A DNA stretch of 64,000 nucleotides from assembly GCA_013397435.1 (NCBI GenBank), contig VZRG01000006.1, forward strand, positions 930,001 through 994,000. Direction: 5' to 3'. The notes beneath the pieces were generated by a model, which saw only the letters and a program-made list of their open reading frames with translations, searched no databases and had not been told where the DNA came from. Numbering within the stretch: position 1 is the first letter of the stretch; each line of letters opens with the position of its first letter. Source of the stretch: Erythrocercus mccallii (taxonomy: Eukaryota > Chordata > Aves > Passeriformes > Dicruridae). The position numbers and the translations under genes were made by a program. This document shows, piece by piece, positions 25,180 to 36,400 of the stretch.

Positions 25180-25640
25180 ATACCAGATAAATTTTAATTG
25201 TATGCAAAGACATAGGGGAAGGCTTAATTTGACACGGGTCAAAATCCTGAATCCTACACTTCATAACTAAATGCTCAGCCATCAAAGTGAAAATATTTAA
25301 CTGAAGTTCATTTTTTTTCCAACAGTCTCTAAAATAAACAGTTTAGTGCTGAATGTGAAGCCAATGTTATGAAAAGGTCTGCAGTAGCTAATTGAGAGAG
25401 CAGAACACTATGAATGCTTTGCAGGTTCATGTGTATAAGTTACTGATAATGAACATATAAGGTATTTCACTAGTAGAGTGAATACTATGACATCACCTGA
25501 CATTAGAGGAATGCTGAGCCTCTGCTTTTACAGAAATAAACTGCAATGTAGAAGTATTCTTATTATGGTCAACACTGTCTACAGTTCTAAAAAGAATATC
25601 CTAGTAGTTGCATTAGCCTTCTAATCAAAGTGATAGTTAC

Positions 25641-25737
25641 CTGTACGTCAAACTAACCACCCATCCTTCGTTAGTTTGTGTTGGGATTCCATTTACAACT
25701 CTCAAGTGTTTCGTTGAGGCACAGGGAATGGCAGTAT
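25641..25737 (-). CDS. HGF: HGF exon 13: activation site and start of beta chain
   Basis: This 97-nt exon encodes residues 455-487 from tttcag|AT ACT to ACG TAC AG|gtaact. It contains Cys460, which in HGF forms the disulfide joining alpha and beta chains, and the activation sequence KHLR|VVNG. Cleavage after Arg467 by HGF activator, matriptase or hepsin frees the beta-chain N-terminus Val468. The cleavage motif is intact, so the pro-form should be activatable. The alpha chain from the exon 1/2 glutamate to R467 is 467 residues. Confidence 0.96.
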
Positions 25738-26215
25738 CTGAAAGCAGGTCCAGAGATCACATTTTACTAAAAACAGTGGTAGGAAACCTGCACAGTTGCA
25801 CATAAGGACCACAAGAAGGTCAATATATATATTATGTATTAACTTTCCTGTGCTAATGGAACATATTTCTAGGCCACTAAAATGACTTCAGTGCAGCTGA
25901 ATACGTCTATTTAAATATCCATAGGGAATATAAAATACATAAATTTAAATAATTTTCTGAGATCTACATAGTTAAAAAACAAACATTGAAACTCATTACC
26001 AAATCTCACCACTGGCAAGACGTGACAGTGAGAATAGATAAAGCAGTATAATAAAGCTATTCCCCATTTTTGTCTTGTAAAATTAACTTTGCTCAGTCTG
26101 TATGGTGGGTTATTTATAACTTTAACTAACCTTTATTTTGTTTCCCAATGGGAAAGAAATGTCTAATTTTAGAGGATAGTCATGCACTGCACAGATCATA
26201 CACAAACTTACTTAC
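25738..26215 (-). other. HGF: HGF intron 12
   Basis: A 478-bp GT-AG intron, the shortest of the gene, between the linker microexon and the activation-site exon. Nothing else was seen. Confidence 0.85.
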
Positions 26216-26254
26216 CATCGAAGCTGGTTGTAGTAGGAGTTGTATCACCTTCAC
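26216..26254 (-). CDS. HGF: HGF exon 12: K4-protease linker microexon
   Basis: This 39-nt microexon encodes residues 442-455 from gtgtag|GTGAAGG to TTC GAT G|gtaagt. It reads (C)EGDTTPTTTSFD, matching the start of the linker between kringle 4 and the activation site (human EGDTTP). The phases fit exon 11 (T|GT) and exon 13 (G|AT). The Thr-rich sequence is a plausible O-glycosylation region; human HGF has an O-glycan on a threonine in this linker. It is too short for an ORF scan. Confidence 0.94.
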
Positions 26255-26928
26255 CTACACAGACACACAAGATAGTCATAATACAAAATTAAAATATATT
26301 TTAAAATTGAATAAAATTCAACAGCAAATGACATATTGTTAACTTTAATGGTTCACAAGGTTTTAAACTTCAATGATTTCTTCAATACACTGCAAAAGGA
26401 GTATTCAGTAAGGCTTAACAAGAAGGCAAAATCTTATTCCAATAGAATGAAATAAGAAATAAACATTTTGTAACAGGAATGTCAAGCATTTTTCTTCTTG
26501 GCTGAATCCTGAAGACATCAGGCTGCCTATCATGTTCAATTTATATGTTTCATTCAAACGAACAAATGCTGAAAAATGAAGTTATCACTTTCATATAAGC
26601 TTTCAGGAACTATAGAAGTAATGTGATTAAATCCAAAGAAGACTGAAAGAAATTCTCAATTCCTTAAAAAATTTCAAAAAACATTTTAAGTTCCTATCAG
26701 CAAAATCTTATTCTTATCAAAACATATTCCTCAAAATCTATTTCAGTTCTTTCATCAAGTCCAATTAAAAAATAGCTATAAGTTTGCTTAAACTTGTTTC
26801 TAAATGTTTGCCTTCAATGACATGTATAGTGACCCAGAATTATGAGCATTACAGAGGTAACTGCTGAAAACTTGCACAAGGAAAATTTAAACAGTCTCAT
26901 CCAACTAGATTTCCATTATTAAGAAAAT

Positions 26929-27112
26929 ATGTGTGTGTACACACACACATACACACATATATAGGTATATTCATTATATAGATAAACTTATACCCACAAT
27001 TAAATTTCTATGTGCATATATAATACATATGCATATATGCATGTGTATATATGTATGCATATGTGTACATACAGACATGTGTTTCTATGCATAACTGCAT
27101 GTATGTGTATAT
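26929..27112. repeat. Alternating purine-pyrimidine tract
   Basis: About 180 bp dominated by TG, CA and TA steps, including a palindrome centred on GTGTGTGT|ACACACAC near 26,939. Such sequence can adopt Z-form or cruciform structure; this is inference. Confidence 0.75.
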
Positions 27113-28194
27113 TTATTCATACAGCACTGTAATACTAGTCCATATTGAGTTATAGTAGTAAAACTGGAATAGTCCTACTCTGGTGTTTGATTGCAGAAAT
27201 GTACTGCTCACCAATTATTGATACTCTACAAATGTTTGCTGAGAACACATCCTTAGGAATTCACAGATCCAAATAATGAACCCAGAATAAGTGAATAAAA
27301 AGTACATTTCTTCAGCTGCTATGCTTCGTTTTTACTGACACAAATAACCTTTTGCACAGTTTTGTTTACTCTTCCCATAGATGCCAAAATATCACCTGAG
27401 ACTTCAAATACCACATTTTAGAGATGCTGGAGTTTGGGCTGTGAGGAAATGCAGCAGATTGCCGCCAGGAATGAGTGTAACATTATCCTTAACCTCTAGA
27501 GATCACAGACATGCATTCAAAAGCCCAATTTACCATTTAAGTGTTCTCCCAGGACATACAGCAGAGTAACTTACAAATAAGAATTAAAGAGAAAGATTTT
27601 GAACATAAATGTGAATTGCGCCTTTTTCAGCATAAAACTCTTTTTCTACTTGTCATCAGTTTATTGCTGAATTCCCTAGGATTCTTAACTCTGTTTATTT
27701 AAGCTATTTAGATTTAAACATTCAACTTTGGAGGCATGATTTTCCTAATTCTTGCCAGGAGTTAAATCATCCCATAATCATCCAAAAGCAGAATCTAATC
27801 TTTATAGCACATATACACTTCAGCATATATATAGTGAGTTATTCTAACATTACAAAGACAGATCACACAAAGAGTTTTTGAAGCTTGTAGCCCAGAAGAT
27901 AACTCTGCCTGGGTTTCTTGAGGCCACAGCCAGCATTCTGACCACTAGACAATTCTTTGTCTCCCTCCAGCCCTCATTCAATAGCTAGATCTGCTGGAAA
28001 ATGTTTGACCATCTGTAATAGCCCCTTTGTGCTCCTGCTGCATAAATAAGTCTTGAAATCTCCAAGCTGGTCAAGGAAAAGAGCCCCTTGTTCATATATT
28101 GCACAAGCAGCTTCTGTCTGCTCGTTCTCAGTCACGCACAGTTGATTCTTGATAGAATCACACATTTTCTGCTGCCACAAGTGACAACAGGAAG

Positions 28195-28271
28195 GTGTGC
28201 ACAGGCATGTGGCACCGCGGCTTCACTGGCGCTGCACAGCTGACAGCACCAGCGGCGCACCAAGTACTCAC
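28195..28271 (-). other. CpG-rich start of intron 11 with hairpin
   Basis: The first 77 nt of intron 11 hold several CpGs (CCGCGG, GGCGC, GCGGCGC) in an AT-rich gene. On the HGF strand positions 28,250-28,228 can pair as an 8-bp stem, two of the pairs G-U, around a short loop, beginning 22 nt after the 5' splice site. Confidence 0.5.
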
Positions 28272-28411
28272 ATCGAGAAATAGGGCAGTAATCCCAGGGA
28301 ACAAGAGGATCATCTGTGTAACACCAGGGACCATGAAAATCATCATCTGGATTGCGGCAATAGTTTTTCTTCAGTTTACTAACATCTGGTTCTCTGAATA
28401 TTTGTATATGC
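28272..28411 (-). CDS. HGF: HGF exon 11: kringle 4, second half
   Basis: This 140-nt exon encodes residues 395-442 from cctgtag|G CAT to TCT CGA T|gtgagt, with the last kringle cysteine (Cys442) split as T|GT onto exon 12. After R395 the reading is H-I-Q-I-F-R-E-P, whereas human is H-I-F-W-E-P, so kringle 4 is two residues longer here (81 instead of 79 from first to last cysteine). NYCRNPDDD, HGPWCYTDDP and WDYCPISRC are retained. The intron just past the donor is unusually CpG-rich. Confidence 0.96.
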
Positions 28412-30212
28412 CTACAGGGAAAAAAAAAAAATCAAAGTGTTGAAAAGCTTTACACTATAGCCCAAATTTTCAAAGGTTAAATGTTGCTTTGCTCCACATT
28501 GTATTATTAGCTGATTGAGAAGCCTACAGGTCAAGGTTTAGGGTTGGTTAAAATCAAAGGGAAGATGAGACCCAAATATTTTCTGGATCTGGGTCCAACT
28601 TTCTTCTGGTTGGTATTTTAAGCACTGTGTCCATTGGACAGCTAGTAGACTTTAGATCTCCCACTCAAGCTAAAATCTCTAGATACCCTCAGGAGGGATC
28701 ATTATACTGATTAGAAAAGTGCCTGTGATGCCCTCAGCAAATCTGCAGGCCTCTCTGGGGAGCAGAGGTACTTTCTCCTGCAGGTTACCAACACAGGGGA
28801 GCATTGAAAGTACAAAGCTGAATCAAAGACAAAAGAAAGGCAAACTAAGAAAGTTAGCTAGAATGAGCAGCAGGCAAGGAGAAAGATGAATGGCTCAGAC
28901 AAACTGCAGTGATAAGTCACCTAAATTGCAAGCCAACGTGAAGCATTTTAGAGGTGAAATTTTGAGGCCAAAATCTGAAGTGGAGGAAGATGTTTATTTT
29001 TGGCTTGTCAGATACAAGGATACAGGCTTCCTTAGTTACGGCTGGACTGCTCCTTCAGTTCATAACCAACCACACATGCTGCCTCTAGAACACTCTTAAC
29101 CAGAGAAAATGTTGGAGTGAGACAGATAACTCCCAAAGAAGTTCCCAGATGGAAAATGTGTGGGAGTAAGAAAAGAAAGGCTGATCTGTGCTCTATTAGA
29201 TTAATGCAGTTACATTAAACATCCAGTAGGTTTATACTGCCTCATTCAACCAACAGTTATCATGCTTCTAAGAAAGCATGAACTTAAACCTCTGCTTCCC
29301 TTACATGGGCAGCCCACTGGGATATGTATCCTCTCAATCACCATCTGTGGGAAGAAACACATGCAGTCCAGGTGATGATACCAGATGGGGCCACTGGAAT
29401 CTGTTTTTTGCAATACAGCTTCCCCAAAGGCTCACTTCCTGACTTACACAGTCCGTCCAAAGGACAATGGCTTATATGTTCAGCACTGTGATTCTACAAC
29501 AAGTATCAAAGCAAATATTGACACATTTGCATCAGCTTCAGAAACTAAAGGAAAATGAAGGAGAAACTATTTTCATCACAGTCACTAGTGTGTGTATCTC
29601 ATACACAGCAGAACATTTTATTTTTTATTATCCCTTATTTTATATATGGTCCTGATAATTCATTTTACTTCAACAAATAAATTAACTTGCCATTTCAACT
29701 ACTTGGATATGAAGTCAAAGTAATGATAAACAACAGAAATTACAGGTCTTTTTATTGGCATTTGATATCCGTGTCATTAGATTGTAGACTAAGGAGTCAA
29801 TTTCAGGCTGCAAGAGACATTAGGTGATCTCAAGTCCAACTTCCTCCTTGAAGCAGCCATGAGCTATGCAACGAAGTTGAGACAACCATTTCCACTCATT
29901 TCTGATATCCTCTCATTGTACCAAACTTTCATGGACAAGGATGGGGTAAAATAGGCCAGTAAACTAAACACTAAGTAACATCCCAAAGGCTGCAATTAGT
30001 GATTAGCCTGAACAAAGTCATGTTGTGCAATGCATTTAAACACAAAGAAAAAAGAAAAATATAAAAATAAAGATTAGGAAAACAAAGATATTAAAAGCTC
30101 CAGGGCATAGGGGCTACTTTAGAATCAATGCAGATGGAAAAGAGTTGCCATCTGGAGGCAGTATTTATTCAGGACTCACTGAACCATCTCTTTCTGTTTA
30201 ATATGTACACAC
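28412..30212 (-). other. HGF: HGF intron 10
   Basis: A 1.8-kb intron splitting kringle 4. It contains a possible CR1 retrotransposon relic at about 29,806-29,870, listed separately, and otherwise unique sequence. Confidence 0.85.
29806..29870 (-). mobile_element. Possible CR1 LINE 3'-end relic
   Basis: The plus-strand text GGCTGCAAGAGACATT, then GATCTCAAGTCCAACTTCC and GAAGCAG, resembles the reverse complement of avian CR1 3' ends (GGTTGGAAGGGACC...AGATCATCTAGTCCAACC...AAGCAG). The fragment is about 65 bp and diverged, with no terminal octamer repeats visible. It would be in the same orientation as HGF. Confidence 0.4.
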
Positions 30213-30315
30213 CTACGTAAGTCTTCAATATTTTTGTCCCATGTGGAGCAAGTTAGCCCAAATCTTGTCTTGGATAGATTCCCCATGTAACTCTTGCCAT
30301 TACCACGATAACAAT
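30213..30315 (-). CDS. HGF: HGF exon 10: kringle 4, first half
   Basis: This 103-nt exon encodes residues 361-395 from tttcag|AT TGT to TTA CGT AG|gtgtgt. The peptide DCYRGNGKSYMGNLSKTRFG, then LTCSTWDKNIEDLRR, is the start of kringle 4 at Cys362. It carries the N-glycosylation site N373-L-S that corresponds to Asn402 in human. The exon contains no useful ATG and was found only by translating the strand between splice sites. Confidence 0.96.
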
Positions 30316-31698
30316 CTGAAAAAAGAATGTTGAGATAAAAGTGAAAGATGATTGTGCAACATTAAGAAGAAAATTCTTCCTTTCCATCAGTAATCCAAAT
30401 TATTAAAGACAAGTGTTCTGTTTAGCAAATGCTACACACTATAAATCAGACAAATGTATATATCAGATGAGAAGAAAAATGGAAAATAATTTTCAAATTT
30501 ACATACATAATCCCCTGTTTGAGACCTTCATTCCCAACACAGCAGTACTTTTAATTTTGTCTTACGTACATAGACTTGGAAAATTTCTTTCATAAATAGT
30601 TGTTTTATGATTAATTTAGAAGGGTCACACAGAATATCCTATAAGTTGTCAGAAGCTAGTTTATACAAAACCAAGTACAAATGATCCTCTATTCCTCCCT
30701 CCACAAAAAATAGGCATTTAGTTTAGCTTTGTGTAGTTTTCAGATATTGGAAACAGTATATAATTCTAGACTTAAGTACTTCTTCAGCAAAATCAAAAAA
30801 TCATCTTGACTTTAATTTTAATGTAATTCCAAACACTTGCCTGTTCACTCCAGCACAAGTCATGTTTAATTCATAAGCTTTTTGAGACTTTTCAAGAGAA
30901 TTGTTTAAAATGATCAGTACTATAAAGACACTGTGAATAAAGTGCTTAATTTCATATTCATCAGTATTTTTACTTTTTGATAATTGATACTTTACAAGAA
31001 ACACAGAATAACTATAAAAGTTTAATTCTCTGACATAAGTCTTGCAACTGCAAGTTTTTCAAATTTACAAAAAAAATGGCTAAAATTTAAAGATGGAGAT
31101 GTTAATGCAGCCTGATGTAGGGTTTTAGGCCTGGGGTCTTGGCCTCAGTTTATGCTGTGATTGACATCCATTCAGGATGCAAAATTACTCCTTACAGTAA
31201 TTCCAAGACCTCATGGGAAAAGCATTTGGGTGAAGACAGAATGAACCTCACAGGCAGAGGTAGGTAAGAACTCAGAGGGTCAATCCCTTCTAGACAAGGA
31301 GGCATATGCAAGAAAATAAAAAGGGGAAAAAATGGCTTTTGGTAGCCTGATATGCAATTATAAAAAGACTGTGAACCCAGGAAATCATCTCAGCTGTGCA
31401 AAAAGGCCTTTCAAACTAAAAAAGGTAGAGACAGTAGAGCAGATACACAGATTGGCCTTGTCTAAAAATCAGATCCAATCAAATCTTTGCTTCAGCTTTC
31501 CCTCCTGGAATCACAAATTAAACTGAGAAAGGAATCTCATTTATGGCACAATGAATCCCAAGCATGCCAATAAAGCCAAAGTGAAACTACATAGGTGTAA
31601 TACAGACACAGCTTCTCCAGATTTCAAGGCTGCCTACTTGATGTTTGGAACAGTATGGCATTCGCTTAAAATCACATTATCACCCTTTCCTCTGTTAC
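30316..31698 (-). other. HGF: HGF intron 9
   Basis: A 1.4-kb GT-AG intron between kringles 3 and 4. AT-rich, with nothing notable. Confidence 0.85.
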
Positions 31699-31826
31699 CT
31701 TGTTCATTTGATACATCGCACTTAGGAATCTGGGAGCAATAACCAATACGGATGTTTGGGTCAGTGGTAAAGCACCAGGGTGATTCAGATCCATCTGGAT
31801 TTCGGCAGTAGTTCTCCCTCAAATCC
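31699..31826 (-). CDS. HGF: HGF exon 9: kringle 3, second half
   Basis: This 128-nt exon encodes residues 318-361 from tttatag|G GAT to GAA CAA G|gtaaca. The peptide DLRENYCRNPDGSESPWCFT, then DPNIRIGYCSQIPKC, ends kringle 3 at Cys354 and is followed by the short K3-K4 linker DVSNEQ. All kringle cysteines and the NYCRNPDG core are present. Confidence 0.97.
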
Positions 31827-33253
31827 CTATAAAAATAAATATGTTAGCTCGCAGCAGGCATAACTTAAACGCACCAATGTGGTCCATTGTTTTTTGTTAT
31901 GAATTAACAAAAATACGGGCTCATTCAGGTCTCTGTGTTACTGATCAGTGTCAAGTGCAAGGAGATGTGCCAGTAAGAACTCCACAAAAAATATTAATGC
32001 AATAAGAATATATTTGTGGAAAATCATTTTCAGTAGACATATGTTTTGATGGGATATAAGATTCCATTTGAAGATGAACAATATTTTTATTCAGGATCCT
32101 CCATCGAAATTTGCATGCAACTGACATTGGATACACGTGCAATACATTACAAGTGCTTTTAAATACAAACATTACCAGAGTGCCTAAAACTCCCTGTAAG
32201 AATGGTTCTGCTGAGTTTGGAGAAACAAAGTGTTTTAGACTATCAGTAACTCATTTCAGAAACTGAATCATGGAAAATAAAAAAGTGTATATTGAAATTC
32301 TATACAGCTGTTACCTTTAAAGTAAAAGTTAGTCACAAGGGAACAACTTTAAATGTCTTTTGCAGCTTGCTTGAAATATTCAAACCTCTTAAATGTTAAG
32401 TTTTATTTCCCTGTCTCCTGACAGTTGTTGCCATGTTCTGTACATCTCCATATTTCACTGTATTTTTTACATCCCCAGCATTTACTGATAACAGACTATG
32501 GAAAGAATGAACCTGCAATGCAATTCTTACATATCAATAAAGATATTTAGTAAAAACTGGGCTGTGGTTCCAATCTGGTCAGTGAGGTTTCCTCTATGCT
32601 TAGTTAAAAAAGGACTGAATGAACATTACTAAGAGAACTGCCTAAATAATTAGTAGATTATTCACACCTTGGAAATTTATGAACCATACTGAAAGGTTTG
32701 ATGACCAGTGGCTACTTGAGTAAAAGCAGTCCTATTGATGTATGTATATTTAGTAATGAGACTGAAAAAGGATTTAAAATATGAAAAATTAAAGAAGTGC
32801 TTTCAAATATTATAAATGTTAATTATTAAAAAGAAGATTACATCCAGGTAATATTTAGGACATATTAAATTAAAGTTAGCAATAAAGCTGGGAAGAAGTT
32901 TTTAGTTCTATGAAAAAATCCTGTGGTAATATATCAGCACTGTTGGGATTCAGGTACCAGCCTGGAATACATCCAGACACTTCACAACCAAATTGATGAA
33001 TACATGCTTGAAGGGAAAGTTCATAAAAATCCCTAGGGTTTCACACAAGTTTGTCTAGACCTATTGCTTTGAGATCTGAAGGACTGATTTTCCCAGACTC
33101 AAATTGTTTTGAGCCTCAGCAGGTAGAGTGGATGCATCAGAACACGGGGCAGGGACAAGGGCTCCATGGTCTGCTCCAGTGGCATGAATTGTTAAACATT
33201 GTAAAACTCAGCCCTTTCCCCACTGCAGTAACAATACGCACATCTCTACTCAC
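31827..33253 (-). other. HGF: HGF intron 8
   Basis: A 1.4-kb GT-AG intron splitting kringle 3. Nothing beyond AT-rich unique sequence was seen. Confidence 0.85.
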
Positions 33254-33428
33254 TTGCATTTGAAGTTCTCAGGAGTGATGTTGTGCTGGTGAGGGAATTG
33301 GGAGTCCCACCTCTGGCACTGGATTCCACTCCATATGGTGCTGATGGTGCCACGGTAGCCCTCACCCTGTCCACGAACACACGTTGTCGTCTCAGCTGCT
33401 GCCTCTGTGCTGTTCATGAAGCTTTCCT
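33254..33428 (-). CDS. HGF: HGF exon 8: K2-K3 linker and kringle 3, first half
   Basis: This 175-nt exon encodes residues 260-318 from gtctgcag|AGGAAAGC to AAA TGC AA|gtgagt. The linker EESFMNSTEAAAETTT is as long as in human HGF but divergent, and keeps one sequon (N265-S-T). Kringle 3 starts at Cys276 (CVRGQGEGYRGT) with CQRWDSQFPH. A second sequon, N309-I-T, lies where human has D-M-T, so it is a gained site relative to human. Confidence 0.97.
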
Positions 33429-36400
33429 CTGCAGACCCAGACAAAAAAAGTGCTGTTTCATTCTCTTAAGAATGGCTCAGGATGTCAGGTTTGAACTCCA
33501 CAAGACTGGTGGAGTCATGGATTACATGATGCTCAAAACATGGTAATTGAAGTTCTTTGGTGAAATTGCCAATGTGATTATAGCATAATTTTCTCCTCCT
33601 CACATTTACGACATCCACCAAAAATCCAAAATCAAATAAATGCCAGGCTTTATGCTAGTTTATCTGCTTGTATGCAAAGAGTCTGCAATATTTTCTTGCA
33701 TGAGACACCTGGCCTATGCTGTACGTTGGAGGTTAGAAGATATTCCTGGTTCCTCTTTCAAGTTCAGCAAATATCATCCTCTCAGCTTTAAAAAACTGAG
33801 TGACCACCCACCGGCACACTGTTAAACATGGCAACACATATTTGCAGGATTAAAATACTATTAAGTTTCTTTAAAAAATTCCCAGAATATCAGGTCACAA
33901 GAAAAAAAGATGCACAAAAAATAATAAAAAATATAGATCTTATTAAAAATTAATGTGTTAAATTCTTCTAGAAGATTTTTTAATGCCTCATAGGGTTAAC
34001 AGAAGGGGAAAAAAAAAGGCCCCACTTTTGAAATCAAAGATCAGTATTCTCTACAGAGAGAAAAATGTTTTAAAGACTAACAAATTCATCAGACTCAAGA
34101 TCTCTTACAGATGTTGATATACTCTGCATCACCCTGGTGTGGGCTGTCTTGAACTAAATTCAGAAAAACAGTGGTTTTTAAATGACTCATTCACATAACT
34201 TTAAAGTCTCTTTTTATGCAATTTTCATAATTGCAAATTAATGGCACAGATATTGCATCAGATATATACAAAGTAATACAAAACTAAATACATTGCAGTA
34301 AGAGCAATTCTTCTGCAATATCCTCAAAAGTTCCCTATACAATATTTTCAAAGTAACTGCATATCTGTTGGTAATTACTATTGTTTACAAGATTAATTTT
34401 TAAAATTATCTTAAAAGTATTAATTGCCAGAAAAAGGTACGTTAATAAAGTTCTTTAATTAGTTTGTGTGTTACTCATAATGTAGTTCACTCCTGGTAAC
34501 TTGAGCCAGTTCCATGAACTTGGAGAAAATACGGATCTTAAGGAAACCAAATGCCATAACAGATGGTTTTGGCTGATTTGCTGACTGATCTTTGACGTTA
34601 AAGATCATTTCCCTGTCAGATGATAATATCAAGTTGTGCAGTTGAATTATACATTTATCCATGTATCCCTTTTGCTCTTCATCTGGTTGATGTTTTTAAA
34701 TCAAGTGTTTCATGGTCAAATTCATTTCCTGTCCCTCCTTCCCAAGGCAAATGTTGTCCTGTTTCAATGGGATTTTGAGTTCCAAGCTCATTCCAAAGTC
34801 AAAAGGATACAGCACTGGAAGTATCACAAAGAGATTTCTGCAGACTGACAAATGCACTCTTTCTAGGGGACTCATCAAACAGTTTTGCAGCTAGTTACTT
34901 TATATTTAGTTTTATATATCACTTTTAAAATAATTAGACTACAAAAAGATGAATTCATACAACTTATAATAATAAATAGCTGCAATATCCGTGTTTTCCA
35001 TTATAAATAATATATGAAAACAAATGGAGTTATACTCTAAAATAGCTTCTAAGCTGATTACAATGAACATTGCTGTGGTACATTCAAATACATATTATTT
35101 TCTTTTTCAAAAATACATGCATTTCTTTTATAGAAATGAAAGAGAAAAGAATGGAGAAAAACCTTGGGCGGCAGGGGAGAAGTGTTCTCTAAGATGATAA
35201 ATTTCAGAAGACACCTTGGTTTCATAATATCTCCTAAATAAATTAATAAATTAAAACTACATAACTCTAGCAAAAAGCCTTCTCAAATAATACTGATAAT
35301 GTACAAAAAAATCAATCTAATATAAGCAGCTGCAAAGACCTTATCTATACACAAAAAGTTACTCTTTCAACTGTAATGAACTGTATACAGTCACTACTCT
35401 GTACTCACTCATGCTAAAGAAAAAGTAATTAGGTTTATATATGTCATTATGTTGGATTTTATTTTTTTTAATCACATGCCTCAAATGAAATAAGTAAGGC
35501 ATCAATTGATTTAAGCCATAGTAATTTGGAAGAGCATTCCTTCCTGTACATCTGCAGATGTTTGTGTCTGGACAGTGACCTCTACCTGTAGAACAGATTT
35601 TACAACATGGCCATGTCAAAATATACAATGTAAAGGCACCAGAAACACTTAACTTCCACATTGCCATGAATGCTTGCACAGCCAAGCCACTTCTGGAAAA
35701 ACTTGCATTATTATGACTAAGAGAAATTATTTCAAAATCTGCAATGTGTTTGTCTGCTACTACTTTGTGGAAGCTCTCAATAAGAATTCTAGTAATGAGA
35801 GGGATCACTAAAATATTCTTATTTTACTAATAAAGAAGTTTCATTGTTCCAAAAGGTCCACAAAACCCTCCCCAAATTCTTCTTGCTCTTCCACCTGCAT
35901 ATACTACTGCCTCATTTTGAAACGTGAAAGACTCCAAAATATTTCTGAAATTTAGTTGAAAATCTGAGGACCTGTGCCCTCAGAACCAATTCCCATTCGG
36001 GCTATTGAGTCTCAAAGCTCAAAACTTACCAATAAAGGCTTGAGAAATCCTTCATTCATCTGTCGATTCCACAAACAGGCATGAAGGGAACAGTCTCCCT
36101 ATTCCTGTTAATGAAAGTTGGGCTGGGTGTGCACAGGAACAGGCAAGAGCTTGAGGAGCAGTGCCTGCCTCACCAGACACTACAGATAATACAGCACTTG
36201 CCAAACTAAGAAGTGCCCAGGCTGTCCAAGACTACAACTTACATAGCCATCTCCATTCAGTATTGGTCTTGTTGTTGAGGCTAATTACTCATCATCCACA
36301 TACCAAATTAACTAAATTTAATAACTCTGAGCATGAACGTCAGATGTGCAGAGCATTGGTGAAGGAGCCCTAAGACCATGCTCACCAGTTCTCTTACAGG

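Larger units (their letters stand above)
22926..25640 (-). other. HGF: HGF intron 13
   Basis: A 2.7-kb intron with a TTTA tetranucleotide run (25,146-25,179), an A-run (23,258-23,276) and a small triplicated AATAAGACAC motif forming a perfect short hairpin (23,203-23,243). Confidence 0.85.
26255..28271 (-). other. HGF: HGF intron 11
   Basis: A 2.0-kb intron. Its first 80 nt (28,195-28,271) are CpG-rich and can form a hairpin. A long alternating TG/CA/TA tract lies at 26,929-27,112. No exon was seen. Confidence 0.85.

Noticed and set aside
26929..27112. TG/CA tract as a functional regulatory element
   Set aside because: Ordinary microsatellite decay explains it; kept only as a repeat.
35359..35808. 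149-codon open frame on the HGF strand in intron 7
   Set aside because: No recognisable domain, no splice sites in HGF phase at its ends, and composition like its surroundings; judged a chance frame.
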